DNA of 64,000 nucleotides, taken from the NCBI GenBank assembly GCA_934101425.1, contig CAKOQQ010000002.1, positions 1-64,000 of the forward strand. The letters are read 5' to 3'. How positions within the stretch are numbered: position 1 is the stretch's first letter; each line of letters begins with the position of its first letter. Under the pieces are notes generated by a model, which did not search any database, was not told the DNA's origin, and was given only the letters and a program-made list of their open reading frames with translations. Below, one piece after another: positions 42,703 through 51,380 of this stretch. The stretch is from an uncultured Bacilli bacterium. GTDB lineage: Bacteria > Bacillota_I > Bacilli_A > RF39 > UBA660. A program made the translations under genes and the position numbers.

Positions 42703-44568
42703 TAATTCAAACATACCAGTATATAGTTCATAATATCTACCTTTTTGTTCTAATAGATCTGGATGATCTCCTCTTTCAATTATTTTACCATTTTCTAGCA
42801 CCATAATTGCATTAGCATTTTTAACAGTAGATAATCTATGTGCTATAACAAATGTTGTTTTATTTTTCATAAGTTTATTCATACCATTTTCAATTAAAAG
42901 TTCTGTTCTAGTATCTATTGATGATGTTGCTTCATCAAGCACTAATACAATAGGATTAGCAACTGCTGCTCTAGCAATTGAAAGTAATTGTCTTTGTCCT
43001 TGAGATAAGTTAGCTCCATCACTATTTAATACAGTATTATAACCATCTGGTAAATTATCTATAAATGAATCAGCATTAGCTTTTTTAGCAGCTTCAATTA
43101 CTTCTTCATCTGTAGCATTTAATCTACCATATCTGATATTATCATAAATAGTACCAGTAAATAAATGAGTATCTTGAAGTACCATAGATAATGATTTTCT
43201 TAAATCTTTCTTATTTATTTCTCTAATATCTATTCCATCATATAATATAGAACCTTCTTTTATATCATAAAATCTATTTAATAAATTAGTAATAGTTGTT
43301 TTACCTGCACCAGTTGAACCTACAAATGCAATTTTTTGTCCTGGTTTTGCATATAAACTAATATCTTTTAAGACTATCTTATCAGAGTTATAACCAAATA
43401 TTACATTATTAAATTCAATTTTACCTTCTACTAAAACTAATTTATTATCTACTTTCCAAGCATAAGTTCCAGTATTCTTTTTTACTTCTACTAATTTTCT
43501 ATTTTCTTTTTTTACATTAACAAGTCTTACTTTTCCATTGTCAACTTCACTTTTTTGATCCATTATTTCAAATATTCTTTCAGCTCCTGCTAATGCTGCT
43601 AGCATTGTATTTAATTGTTGTGATATTTGAGCTATTGGGTTAGCGAAATTTCTTGTAAATTGTAAGAATGTTACTAAACTACCTAATGTCATTAAATTAT
43701 TTATTGCAAATAATCCACCTACAATAGCGATTATAGCATAGAAGATATGAGATATGTTATTAGATATAGGCATAAGTACATTTGCATACATATGAGCTCT
43801 ATATGTAGAATTAAATAGTTTTTCATTTAATTCATTAAATTTATCTATAGTTTCATCTTCGTGACAGAACACTTTTACAACTTTTTGTCCACTCATAATT
43901 TCTTCTATATATCCATTCATTATACCAACATTTTCTTGTTGTTTTTTAAAGTTCTTACCACTTATAGAAGCGATATACTTAACTATTTTTGTAAGAACTA
44001 ATATCATAACTATAACTATAAGTGTCAAAGGAACACTATATACTATCATCATTATAAATACAGATATAATAGTTAAAAGTGATGAAAATACTGTAGTAAT
44101 ACTATTAGATAACATTTCTCTTAGAGTATCTATATCATTTGTATATCTACTCATAAGTTCACCATGAGTATGACTATCATAGAAAGATATAGGGAGTGTT
44201 TCCATCTTATTAAACATATCAACTCTTAATTTATATAAAGTTTCAGTTGATACTTTTAGCATTATTCTATTTGATAGGTATGACGCTAAAGCACTTACTA
44301 TATATAAAGTTAAAAGTAAAAATAATGTTTTTACAAACTTACTTAATAATAAAGAATCATATCCATTTGAAAGTGGTATTAGATATTTATCAATTATTGC
44401 TTTTAAAAGTGTTGCTCCATATACAGAAACACCAGTAGTAAATAAAATTAATGCAATTACTACAATAAGTAATTTTTTATAAATAAGTAGATAAGATAAT
44501 AATCTTTTTAAAGTATTTTTAATATTTTTCGGTTTTCCTACTTTCATACTTCTCCCTGGAGCAGCCAT
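42697..44568 (-). CDS. Heterodimeric ABC exporter, subunit 2
   Basis: This 623-residue half-exporter has six membrane helices and a C-terminal ATPase: Walker A VGSTGAGKT, signature NLSQGQRQ, Walker B VLVLDEATSSID and switch AHRLST. The N-terminal MAAPGRSMKVGKPKNIKNTL resembles the YfiC/YheH-type subunits. The canonical ATPase here and a partner with small deviations fit a heterodimeric multidrug exporter. It starts directly after the partner stop, with AAAGGTGATGAT as the overlapping ribosome binding site. It is the last gene of a MarR-controlled operon. Confidence 0.88.
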   Translation of the reverse strand: MAAPGRSMKVGKPKNIKNTLKRLLSYLLIYKKLLIVVIALILFTTGVSVYGATLLKAIIDKYLIPLSNGYDSLLLSKFVKTLFLLLTLYIVSALASYLSNRIMLKVSTETLYKLRVDMFNKMETLPISFYDSHTHGELMSRYTNDIDTLREMLSNSITTVFSSLLTIISVFIMMIVYSVPLTLIVIVMILVLTKIVKYIASISGKNFKKQQENVGIMNGYIEEIMSGQKVVKVFCHEDETIDKFNELNEKLFNSTYRAHMYANVLMPISNNISHIFYAIIAIVGGLFAINNLMTLGSLVTFLQFTRNFANPIAQISQQLNTMLAALAGAERIFEIMDQKSEVDNGKVRLVNVKKENRKLVEVKKNTGTYAWKVDNKLVLVEGKIEFNNVIFGYNSDKIVLKDISLYAKPGQKIAFVGSTGAGKTTITNLLNRFYDIKEGSILYDGIDIREINKKDLRKSLSMVLQDTHLFTGTIYDNIRYGRLNATDEEVIEAAKKANADSFIDNLPDGYNTVLNSDGANLSQGQRQLLSIARAAVANPIVLVLDEATSSIDTRTELLIENGMNKLMKNKTTFVIAHRLSTVKNANAIMVLENGKIIERGDHPDLLEQKGRYYELYTGMFELE

Positions 44569-46287
44569 CTAATCATCACCTTTCTTTTGAGAATCATATA
44601 TTTCTTTATATATCTTATTATTCTTAAGTAAATTATCATTAGTATCAAACCCTGATATTCTACCTTTATCCATTACAATTACTTTATCACAATCACTAAT
44701 TGAAGATATTCTTTGAGCAATTATAATAGTAGTTACATGAGATAAATTACGCTTAAAAGCTTCTTTTATTCTTTTATCTGTAGCCATGTCAACTGCACTA
44801 GTAGAATCATCTAAAATAATTATTTTAGGTTTCTTTAAAAGAGCTCTTGCAATACAAAGTCTTTGCTTTTGCCCACCAGATAAATTAACTCCACCTTGAC
44901 TTAAATCAGTATCATAACCATCTTTAAGTGTTTTTATAAAATCATCTATACATGCGTTTTTACAAGCTTGAGTAATTTCTTTTTCAGTAGCATCTTTATC
45001 TCCCCATTTTAAATTTTCTTTTATAGTACCACTAAATAAAACATTGTTTTGAAGTACCATAGATACATCTTTTCTTAAGTTATCTAAACTATACTCTTTA
45101 ACATTATGTCCACCTACTATTACTTCACCTTCTTTAGTATCAAATAGTCTAGGTATAAGACTTACTAAACTGGATTTAGATGAACCAGTAGATCCTATAA
45201 TACCAATTGTTTCTCCTGAATTAATTTTTAAATTAATATCTTTTAATATTGGTTTACTATTTTTATATGAGAAAGTAACATTTTTAAATTCAATACTACC
45301 ATCTTCTAATTTTAAATTACTTTTATTATCTTTTATATCTATTTCTTCATCAAGTACTTCAATAATTCTTTCACGTGATGATTTAGAAATTACCATCATC
45401 ATAAATACTGCTGATAACATCATAAGTGAAATAAGTACTTGAGTAACATAACTAAGTAAACTAGATAAAGAACCTATTTCAAATGTTTGATGCATTATCA
45501 TAATACCACCAAAATACATAATTGCTACACTAGATGCATTCATTATGATTTGCATAACGGGTCCATTTAATATAATTATTTTTTCTGCTGCTACTTGACT
45601 TTTCTTTAATAAATCTGCATTTCTATCAAATTTATCAATTTCATAATCTTCTCTTACAAATGATTTAACTACTCTTATACCAGCTAAATTTTCTTGTACA
45701 TCTAAGTTTAAATTATCAAGATTTTTAAGCATAATACCAAATTTAGGATGAGCTTTAGAAGCTATAAGGTATAAAGTGAATGCTAAAATTGGCATAGCTA
45801 CTAAAAATACAAGTGATAATTTCTTATTTATTAAAATAGCCATAACAGATGCACCTATTAACATAGTAAGTGCTCTAATAAACATTCTAATACTCATCAT
45901 AAATGACGTTTGTGCATTGTTAACATCATTAGTAAGTCTTGTTACTAATGATGATGTTTGAAATTTATCTATATTTGCAAATGAAAATTTTTGTATTTTA
46001 TTAAATAAGGCACTTCTTAAATTCTTAGCATAACCAGATGATGCTAAAGCTGCATAGCGAGCTCCTAATACTCCAAATGTAAGTGATAGGATAGCTATTA
46101 AAGTCATAGCAAGTCCCATCATAATAGTGTAATTAATTCCACCTGTACCACGAATACCAACATCTATCATTTTTGCCATTATAAATGGTATAGCAAGTTC
46201 CATAATACATTGTGCCATTACACATAAAGGAGTAAGTATTACATATTTTTTATATTTGCCTACATATTTTGTTAATTTTTTATTCAT
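44569..46287 (-). CDS. Heterodimeric ABC exporter, subunit 1
   Basis: This 572-residue half-exporter has six membrane helices and an ATPase with Walker A IGSTGSSKS, where the usual second Gly is Ser. The signature is NLSGGQKQ. The Walker B reads IIILDDSTSAVD, where the catalytic Glu after the Asp is replaced by Asp, and the switch AQRISS has Gln for His. These changes are typical of the degenerate-site subunit in heterodimeric exporters such as BmrC/BmrD or LmrC/LmrD. Probable drug or lipid efflux. It lies between the MacB-like gene and subunit 2. Confidence 0.88.
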   Translation of the reverse strand: MNKKLTKYVGKYKKYVILTPLCVMAQCIMELAIPFIMAKMIDVGIRGTGGINYTIMMGLAMTLIAILSLTFGVLGARYAALASSGYAKNLRSALFNKIQKFSFANIDKFQTSSLVTRLTNDVNNAQTSFMMSIRMFIRALTMLIGASVMAILINKKLSLVFLVAMPILAFTLYLIASKAHPKFGIMLKNLDNLNLDVQENLAGIRVVKSFVREDYEIDKFDRNADLLKKSQVAAEKIIILNGPVMQIIMNASSVAIMYFGGIMIMHQTFEIGSLSSLLSYVTQVLISLMMLSAVFMMMVISKSSRERIIEVLDEEIDIKDNKSNLKLEDGSIEFKNVTFSYKNSKPILKDINLKINSGETIGIIGSTGSSKSSLVSLIPRLFDTKEGEVIVGGHNVKEYSLDNLRKDVSMVLQNNVLFSGTIKENLKWGDKDATEKEITQACKNACIDDFIKTLKDGYDTDLSQGGVNLSGGQKQRLCIARALLKKPKIIILDDSTSAVDMATDKRIKEAFKRNLSHVTTIIIAQRISSISDCDKVIVMDKGRISGFDTNDNLLKNNKIYKEIYDSQKKGDD

Positions 46288-46295
46288 AGACTCTC

Positions 46296-48602
46296 CTATT
46301 CTGTTCTAAGTGCTACTACTGGATCTTTTTTACTTGCCATTTTAGCTGGTATAAATCCACCTAACATAGTAAGTAAAACACTAATAGTTAATAATAATAA
46401 TGCATGAGGTATGCTAAGTACAGCAACGCCTTTTAAGTCAGTTAATTTATATAATAAATTATTAATTGGGAATATAAGTATTCTAGCAATTAAAAGACCT
46501 AATAATCCACTTGATGCACCAATTATAAATGTTTCAGCATTAAATACACGTGATACATCTTTCTTTCTAGCTCCTATTGCTCTTAATATACCAATTTCTT
46601 TTGTTCTTTCAAGAACGCTAATATAAGTAATTATAGATATCATAATAGTTGATACAACAAGTGATATAGCTGAAAAAGCAATAAGTACACTTGTAATAGC
46701 ATCCATTATACCTGATGAAAGTGATGATATAGTAGAAGCTAAATCTGTATATATTATTTTATCTTCATCAGCTTTATCTTTATTAAATTCATCTATATAA
46801 TTTAATACTTTATCTTTAGAATCAAAATTAAGTGGATATATATTTATAAGTACAGGATAAGTATCTGCACCTAAATAACCTATTATTTGATTTTTATCGT
46901 CATCAGAAGCAAACATTGCTCCTGTTAAAATATTTCTATCACTATTTTTTTGAGCTAATACTATTTTAGAATTTTTATTTTTATCTATTACATAATTAAC
47001 TAAATCTTCAGTATAACTAAGTCCTTCAGAAAGCATACCAATACGTGAATCTTCACTAAGTCTTATAATACCTGTTATTTTTAAAGTTACAGCATTTTCA
47101 CTATCATATAAAGAATTTAAATTCATAACATTAGGATAATACATACCATTATTATTTAAATAATAGTCGTCATTAAGTATTAACTTGTATTCCTTACCTA
47201 TAAGGCTACTAAAATCAATAGATTCCATAGTACTATCTATTCCAAGCATATCAAGTATTGTTTTACTAATTCCATTATTACCATTAACTACAAGAGCAAG
47301 TTCATTATATTTAGTTGGTAATTTTCCTTCTAAGATATCATAATGCATTTCCATATATGTTTTACTATTATTTTTTACATCTCTTGGTATAGGTAGTGGA
47401 TTAAGAGCAGATACAGTATTTGTTCTTGTTAAAGGTTTTACTGTATTATTATTTTTAACTAAAATATTTAATGCTGTAGTTCTTGTATATGAAATACCAG
47501 CAATTAAATTTTCATCTAAATTATCAATATATTCCATAAAAGAATCAGTAAACTTATTTACATGTGTCATATTTTCTATAACACTTTCATAAGGATATAA
47601 TTTCTTTTCTGTAGGAAAATCATATTTATTATTAGACATATCTTGCATTTGATCCATAGATTCCTTATCCATAGTCATTGATGATTGTGAAATCATTATA
47701 GGAAGTGAAGATAATGTTTCAGCTTCAAACTTATCTATTTGCTTTTGAAAACCATTAGATAAAGATAATATAAGAGCTATACCAATTATCCCTATACTAG
47801 ATGCAAAAGCAGTTAAAATAGTTCTACCTTTTTTAGTTTTAATATTATTGAATGATAAATTAAGGGCAGTTAAAAAACTCATTGAAGTTTTCTTTATACT
47901 AAATTTATCTTTCTTATCTTTAGCTTCATATGGATTAGAATCACTTCTAAGTTCTCCATCTTCAAGTTCAATAATTCTACTAGCGTATGTATAAGCTAAT
48001 TTATCATTATGAGTTACCATTACTACTAATTTATCTTTAGATATTTCTCTAATTAAATCCATAATTTGTACACTAGTAACTGAATCAAGTGCTCCAGTTG
48101 GTTCATCAGCAAGTATTATTTCAGGATCATTTACTAATGCTCTTGCTATAGCAACTCTTTGCATTTGACCACCAGATAATTCATTTGGTTTTTTATGCAT
48201 ATGATCTTTAAGTCCAACTTTATCTAAAACTTCTATAGCTTTTCTTTTTCTTTCTTTAGCGGATACACCATTTAAAGTCATACTCATTTCTACATTTGCA
48301 AGAATTGATATATGAGATATTAAATTATAATTTTGGAAAACAAAACCAATACATTTATTACGATAACTATCCCAATCAGTATCTTTAAAATTCTTTGTAG
48401 ATTTGCCATTTATTATAACATCTCCACTATCATATTTATCCAGTCCACCTAAAATATTTAAAAGTGTAGATTTACCACTACCTGATGGTCCTAATATAGC
48501 TACAAATTCATGTTTTCTAAAACTAACACTAAATTTATTTAATGCTTTTTGAGTAAAAGTACCAGTTGTATAACTTTTACTTATATTTTTTAACTCTATC
48601 AT
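46296..48602 (-). CDS. MacB-like ABC transporter: ATPase fused to FtsX-type permease
   Basis: This 768-residue protein begins with a LolD/MacB-type ATPase (residues ~1-225; Walker A LGPSGSGKS, signature LSGGQMQ, Walker B IILADEPTGALD). One helix (~255-275), a long extracellular domain (~280-625) and three C-terminal helices of an FtsX permease follow. Such type VII transporters do mechanical work at the membrane and act in peptide-antibiotic resistance or export of surface factors. It is unusual in sharing an operon with a heterodimeric exporter. It lies one base after marR. Confidence 0.88.
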   Translation of the reverse strand: MIELKNISKSYTTGTFTQKALNKFSVSFRKHEFVAILGPSGSGKSTLLNILGGLDKYDSGDVIINGKSTKNFKDTDWDSYRNKCIGFVFQNYNLISHISILANVEMSMTLNGVSAKERKRKAIEVLDKVGLKDHMHKKPNELSGGQMQRVAIARALVNDPEIILADEPTGALDSVTSVQIMDLIREISKDKLVVMVTHNDKLAYTYASRIIELEDGELRSDSNPYEAKDKKDKFSIKKTSMSFLTALNLSFNNIKTKKGRTILTAFASSIGIIGIALILSLSNGFQKQIDKFEAETLSSLPIMISQSSMTMDKESMDQMQDMSNNKYDFPTEKKLYPYESVIENMTHVNKFTDSFMEYIDNLDENLIAGISYTRTTALNILVKNNNTVKPLTRTNTVSALNPLPIPRDVKNNSKTYMEMHYDILEGKLPTKYNELALVVNGNNGISKTILDMLGIDSTMESIDFSSLIGKEYKLILNDDYYLNNNGMYYPNVMNLNSLYDSENAVTLKITGIIRLSEDSRIGMLSEGLSYTEDLVNYVIDKNKNSKIVLAQKNSDRNILTGAMFASDDDKNQIIGYLGADTYPVLINIYPLNFDSKDKVLNYIDEFNKDKADEDKIIYTDLASTISSLSSGIMDAITSVLIAFSAISLVVSTIMISIITYISVLERTKEIGILRAIGARKKDVSRVFNAETFIIGASSGLLGLLIARILIFPINNLLYKLTDLKGVAVLSIPHALLLLTISVLLTMLGGFIPAKMASKKDPVVALRTE

Positions 48603-48603
48603 A

Positions 48604-49023
48604 TTACTCTCCTTCTATATTATTTATAATCATATTAATAAGTTTATAAGCTTCTTCTAAATCAGAATCACTAAAACCTTTAAACATACTATTAATTGTA
48701 TTCTTTTCTAACTCTTTAATTTTATAAATTTTTTCCATACCTAAATCAGTAAGTTCTAATCTAGTTATTCTTTTGTCACTTTCATCAGCAATGATTTTAA
48801 TTAACCCCTCTTTTTCCATTCTTTTAATCATTTTAGTAATCGTTGCAGGAGTTTTTAAAGTCATTTTTGATAAATCTCTTTGACTTAATCCATTATTTTT
48901 ATATATTGTATCTAAAAGTATATGTTGACCTGGATACAAATTAATTTTAGATAAATTATTATAATTTTTTTTAAATGTAATAACCTTTATCTTATTTATA
49001 AGTTCATATATTTCATTCTTCAT
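48604..49023 (-). CDS. MarR family transcriptional regulator
   Basis: A 139-residue winged-helix protein with the MarR core: LSQRDLSKMTLKTPATITKM as the recognition region, then KRMEKEGLIKIIADESDKRI for the wing and LTDLGMEKI. MarR proteins repress their own operon and let go on binding a ligand or oxidant. A perfect 14-base palindrome lies between its -10 and its start codon. It heads the operon with three ABC genes, so it likely controls their expression. Confidence 0.9.
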   Translation of the reverse strand: MKNEIYELINKIKVITFKKNYNNLSKINLYPGQHILLDTIYKNNGLSQRDLSKMTLKTPATITKMIKRMEKEGLIKIIADESDKRITRLELTDLGMEKIYKIKELEKNTINSMFKGFSDSDLEEAYKLINMIINNIEGE

Positions 49024-49036
49024 ATACCCTCCAATA

Positions 49037-49050
49037 GTTAGACATCTAAC
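49037..49050. promoter_or_regulatory. Probable MarR operator
   Basis: GTTAGA-TG-TCTAAC is a perfect inverted repeat placed directly downstream of the -10, over the expected transcription start. This is the usual position for MarR-type autorepression. Confidence 0.75.
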
Positions 49051-49078
49051 ATTATATCACTTACACATTTTATGTCAA
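49051..49078 (-). promoter_or_regulatory. Promoter of the MarR-ABC operon
   Basis: TTGACA (49073-49078), a 16-base spacer and TATAAT (49051-49056). Confidence 0.85.
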
Positions 49079-49110
49079 TAAAAAATAGGTATTTTTAATA
49101 CCTATTTAAA
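49079..49110 (-). terminator. Terminator of the DUF6273-like pair
   Basis: AAATAGGTATTAAAAATACCTATTT followed by TTTA on the minus strand overlaps the stop at 49102. Confidence 0.75.
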
Positions 49111-50163
49111 TATACTTTTGTCTACTTCTATTACAGGGCGAATTCCTATACCTTTTTCGTTATATTTTCCAGCTGTATAATTAGTATCATCATCTTTTCT
49201 AGTATATATTTCTTCATTTGAAAATACATTACCATTATTTAAAACTATGTATCCCACAGCTGATAAAGTTTTTTTATATGCATCATCTTCATATTCACCA
49301 AAATGACTATAATATATTGTATCTGTCCAATATGCAAAATCAGTATCATTTGAAAATAACCATGTATTTTTATCGATTTTAATATAAAAATCCTTATTCA
49401 TAGGATCAAAAGTTTTAGTATCAATTTGTAAAATATTTAATATTTCATCGACACTAATCAATCTAGCTGATACTTTAGTTTTATTATTGTTACTATTTTG
49501 AACCCATGAAGATGTTAATTTATTTAAAGTTCCAAGGACAATAGAATCACCATCGTTTGCTATATTACCATCTTTATCAAGTAAATTAATATTTGCAGAT
49601 ATATTATGATCTAGTAATAATTTTACTTTACTATTTTCTTCACTATCTAAGAAGGCATACCATTTCATACATCCTTCTTTTGCTAGTTTTGTATTTTTAA
49701 CTTCACTTTGTTCACATTTAGTACCTGTAGTTGGATTAAAATATACTTCTTCCCCATTTTTATATTCTTTATTTGGCACTTTAGTTTCGCATTGTAGTTT
49801 ACTTAATTTATTAGTAATATTCATCTTTAAATCACTAGTAGATGATACACAATATCCATTTATATACATTCTATATTTATAATCATCTTCACTATAAAAA
49901 ACAATATAACCACTTACATCCTTGAAATTTGTTTCTTCACTTGTTAAGTCTATTATTTCTTTTTTATTTTCTAAATAGTACTTTTTAGCTTCTTCTAGAA
50001 TATTAGTCACTTTATTTTCAACGTCTATTTTGTCCTTATCACAGCTTAATACTTCTTTTTCTTTTAACTTAATTACCCCTGTAAGTAATAATATAATTAT
50101 TGTAATAAGTGTAATAGCAACAAATAGTAATATTCCTATAATAATATTCTTTTTATTTTTCAT
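49102..50163 (-). CDS. Membrane-anchored surface protein, DUF6273-like (paralogue 2)
   Basis: This 353-residue protein has a basic N-terminus and one helix (residues ~6-28), then an extracellular part. A first domain with paired cysteines has SGYIVFYSEDDYKYRMYING, then YFNPTTGTKCEQ and the hallmark GCMKWYAFLDSEEN. The last ~180 residues (RLISVDEI ... YIVLNNGNVF ... GIGIRPVIEV) follow the DUF6273 pattern, a formylglycine-enzyme/C-lectin-like fold. ATG 50163, seven bases after the upstream stop, matches the start of its paralogue. Role unknown, probably surface binding. Confidence 0.7.
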   Translation of the reverse strand: MKNKKNIIIGILLFVAITLITIIILLLTGVIKLKEKEVLSCDKDKIDVENKVTNILEEAKKYYLENKKEIIDLTSEETNFKDVSGYIVFYSEDDYKYRMYINGYCVSSTSDLKMNITNKLSKLQCETKVPNKEYKNGEEVYFNPTTGTKCEQSEVKNTKLAKEGCMKWYAFLDSEENSKVKLLLDHNISANINLLDKDGNIANDGDSIVLGTLNKLTSSWVQNSNNNKTKVSARLISVDEILNILQIDTKTFDPMNKDFYIKIDKNTWLFSNDTDFAYWTDTIYYSHFGEYEDDAYKKTLSAVGYIVLNNGNVFSNEEIYTRKDDDTNYTAGKYNEKGIGIRPVIEVDKSIFK

Positions 50164-50170
50164 ATGCCAC

Positions 50171-51304
50171 CTACTTTGTTTCAAATACTCTCTTTGAGAT
50201 TTCTATTACAGGTCTGATACTTTTCCATCTTTCAGTTCCTTCTTTTATACCTAGATTAACTGAACCATTTTCACTAACAACCCATACTTTATCAACTAAT
50301 TTATCTCGTTCTTCTTCATAACAATCATTACCACATTTAGCTTTTACAACTGTTGAAGTAACATAACCTGAAACATCGATAGGCATAGATTTTTCACAAC
50401 CACCAAACCCACACATATATAAATTATTGACTAGCCAAGCATATTTGCCGCCTATAATTGAGCGTTGATTAAATATTTGTTCTGTAGTTTCATAACTATA
50501 ACAATAATATCCTATTTTAGTACCAGTTAAGAAATAATATGATGAATTTTCATCATTAATATCAAACTTGCCACTTTTTGTTGGCGCTATTTTTGTTATT
50601 TCTTCCATACTAATTATTCTTGGTTTAATACTAGTAGAATTACCATCTACAGTTTGTTTCCAATTTTTAGTTTTATTAGAAAAATCATCATCAGTATATG
50701 CAATTCCATGATTTAATTGTAATTTTACATTTTCACTTTTTTCATCATCCAAGAAAGCATACCATTCCATGCATCCAGAACTTGTTACAGTAGTTTTATA
50801 ATTACTTGTTACATAATCTTTTGATTCACTTTTGTTACACATAAGTCCTGTTGTAGGATTAAAGTATAATGGTGTTCCATTTTTATATGTTTTATATAAT
50901 TTTTCTATATTACATTTTTCTTCTTCTGTTTTTAGAGACTCTTTAATTCCTTCTACAGAATTAAAAGTTATACAATACCCATTTATATACATTTTTGATT
51001 CAAAATTATCTTCACTAGAAAATTTAACATATCCTTTAGTTAAAGTGTTATCTTTTAAATCAATTAAATTTTTAGTTAAATCTATAATATTATCATTTTC
51101 ATTCTTAGAATAATATAGTTTAGCTTCATCTAGTATAGCTAAAACATTTTCTTCTACTAATTCTTTTTCTTCATCTTTTTTACAAATTACAACTTCTTTT
51201 TCTTTTAATTTAATTAATCCAGTAAACATTAAAATTATAATTGTTATTAAAACAACTATTACTACAGCAATTATCCCTATAATAATATTCTTTTTATCTT
51301 TCAC
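50171..51304 (-). CDS. Membrane-anchored surface protein, DUF6273-like (paralogue 1)
   Basis: This 377-residue protein has the same layout as the next gene: one helix, TKGYVKFSSEDNFESKMYIN, YFNPTTGLMCNK, GCMEWYAFLDDEKSE, RIISMEEI and a final SIRPVIEISKR. I start it at GTG 51304 because it aligns with the paralogue's ATG and AGGTG lies six bases upstream. The nearer ATG 51310 would touch the ribosome binding site. The extra region near residues 265-300 is rich in Cys and Gly (YMCGFGGCEKS). The tandem pair arose by duplication. Confidence 0.7.
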   Translation of the reverse strand: MKDKKNIIIGIIAVVIVVLITIIILMFTGLIKLKEKEVVICKKDEEKELVEENVLAILDEAKLYYSKNENDNIIDLTKNLIDLKDNTLTKGYVKFSSEDNFESKMYINGYCITFNSVEGIKESLKTEEEKCNIEKLYKTYKNGTPLYFNPTTGLMCNKSESKDYVTSNYKTTVTSSGCMEWYAFLDDEKSENVKLQLNHGIAYTDDDFSNKTKNWKQTVDGNSTSIKPRIISMEEITKIAPTKSGKFDINDENSSYYFLTGTKIGYYCYSYETTEQIFNQRSIIGGKYAWLVNNLYMCGFGGCEKSMPIDVSGYVTSTVVKAKCGNDCYEEERDKLVDKVWVVSENGSVNLGIKEGTERWKSIRPVIEISKRVFETK

Positions 51305-51349
51305 TACCATCACCTATTTTAATTATATCAAATATAATAATATTGTAAA

Positions 51350-51380
51350 CAAAAAAAAGAGCTGATGCTCTTATTTTGTT
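51350..51380 (-). terminator. Terminator of pnp
   Basis: AAGAGCATCAGCTCTT followed by TTTTT on the minus strand, overlapping the region just after the pnp stop. Confidence 0.8.
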
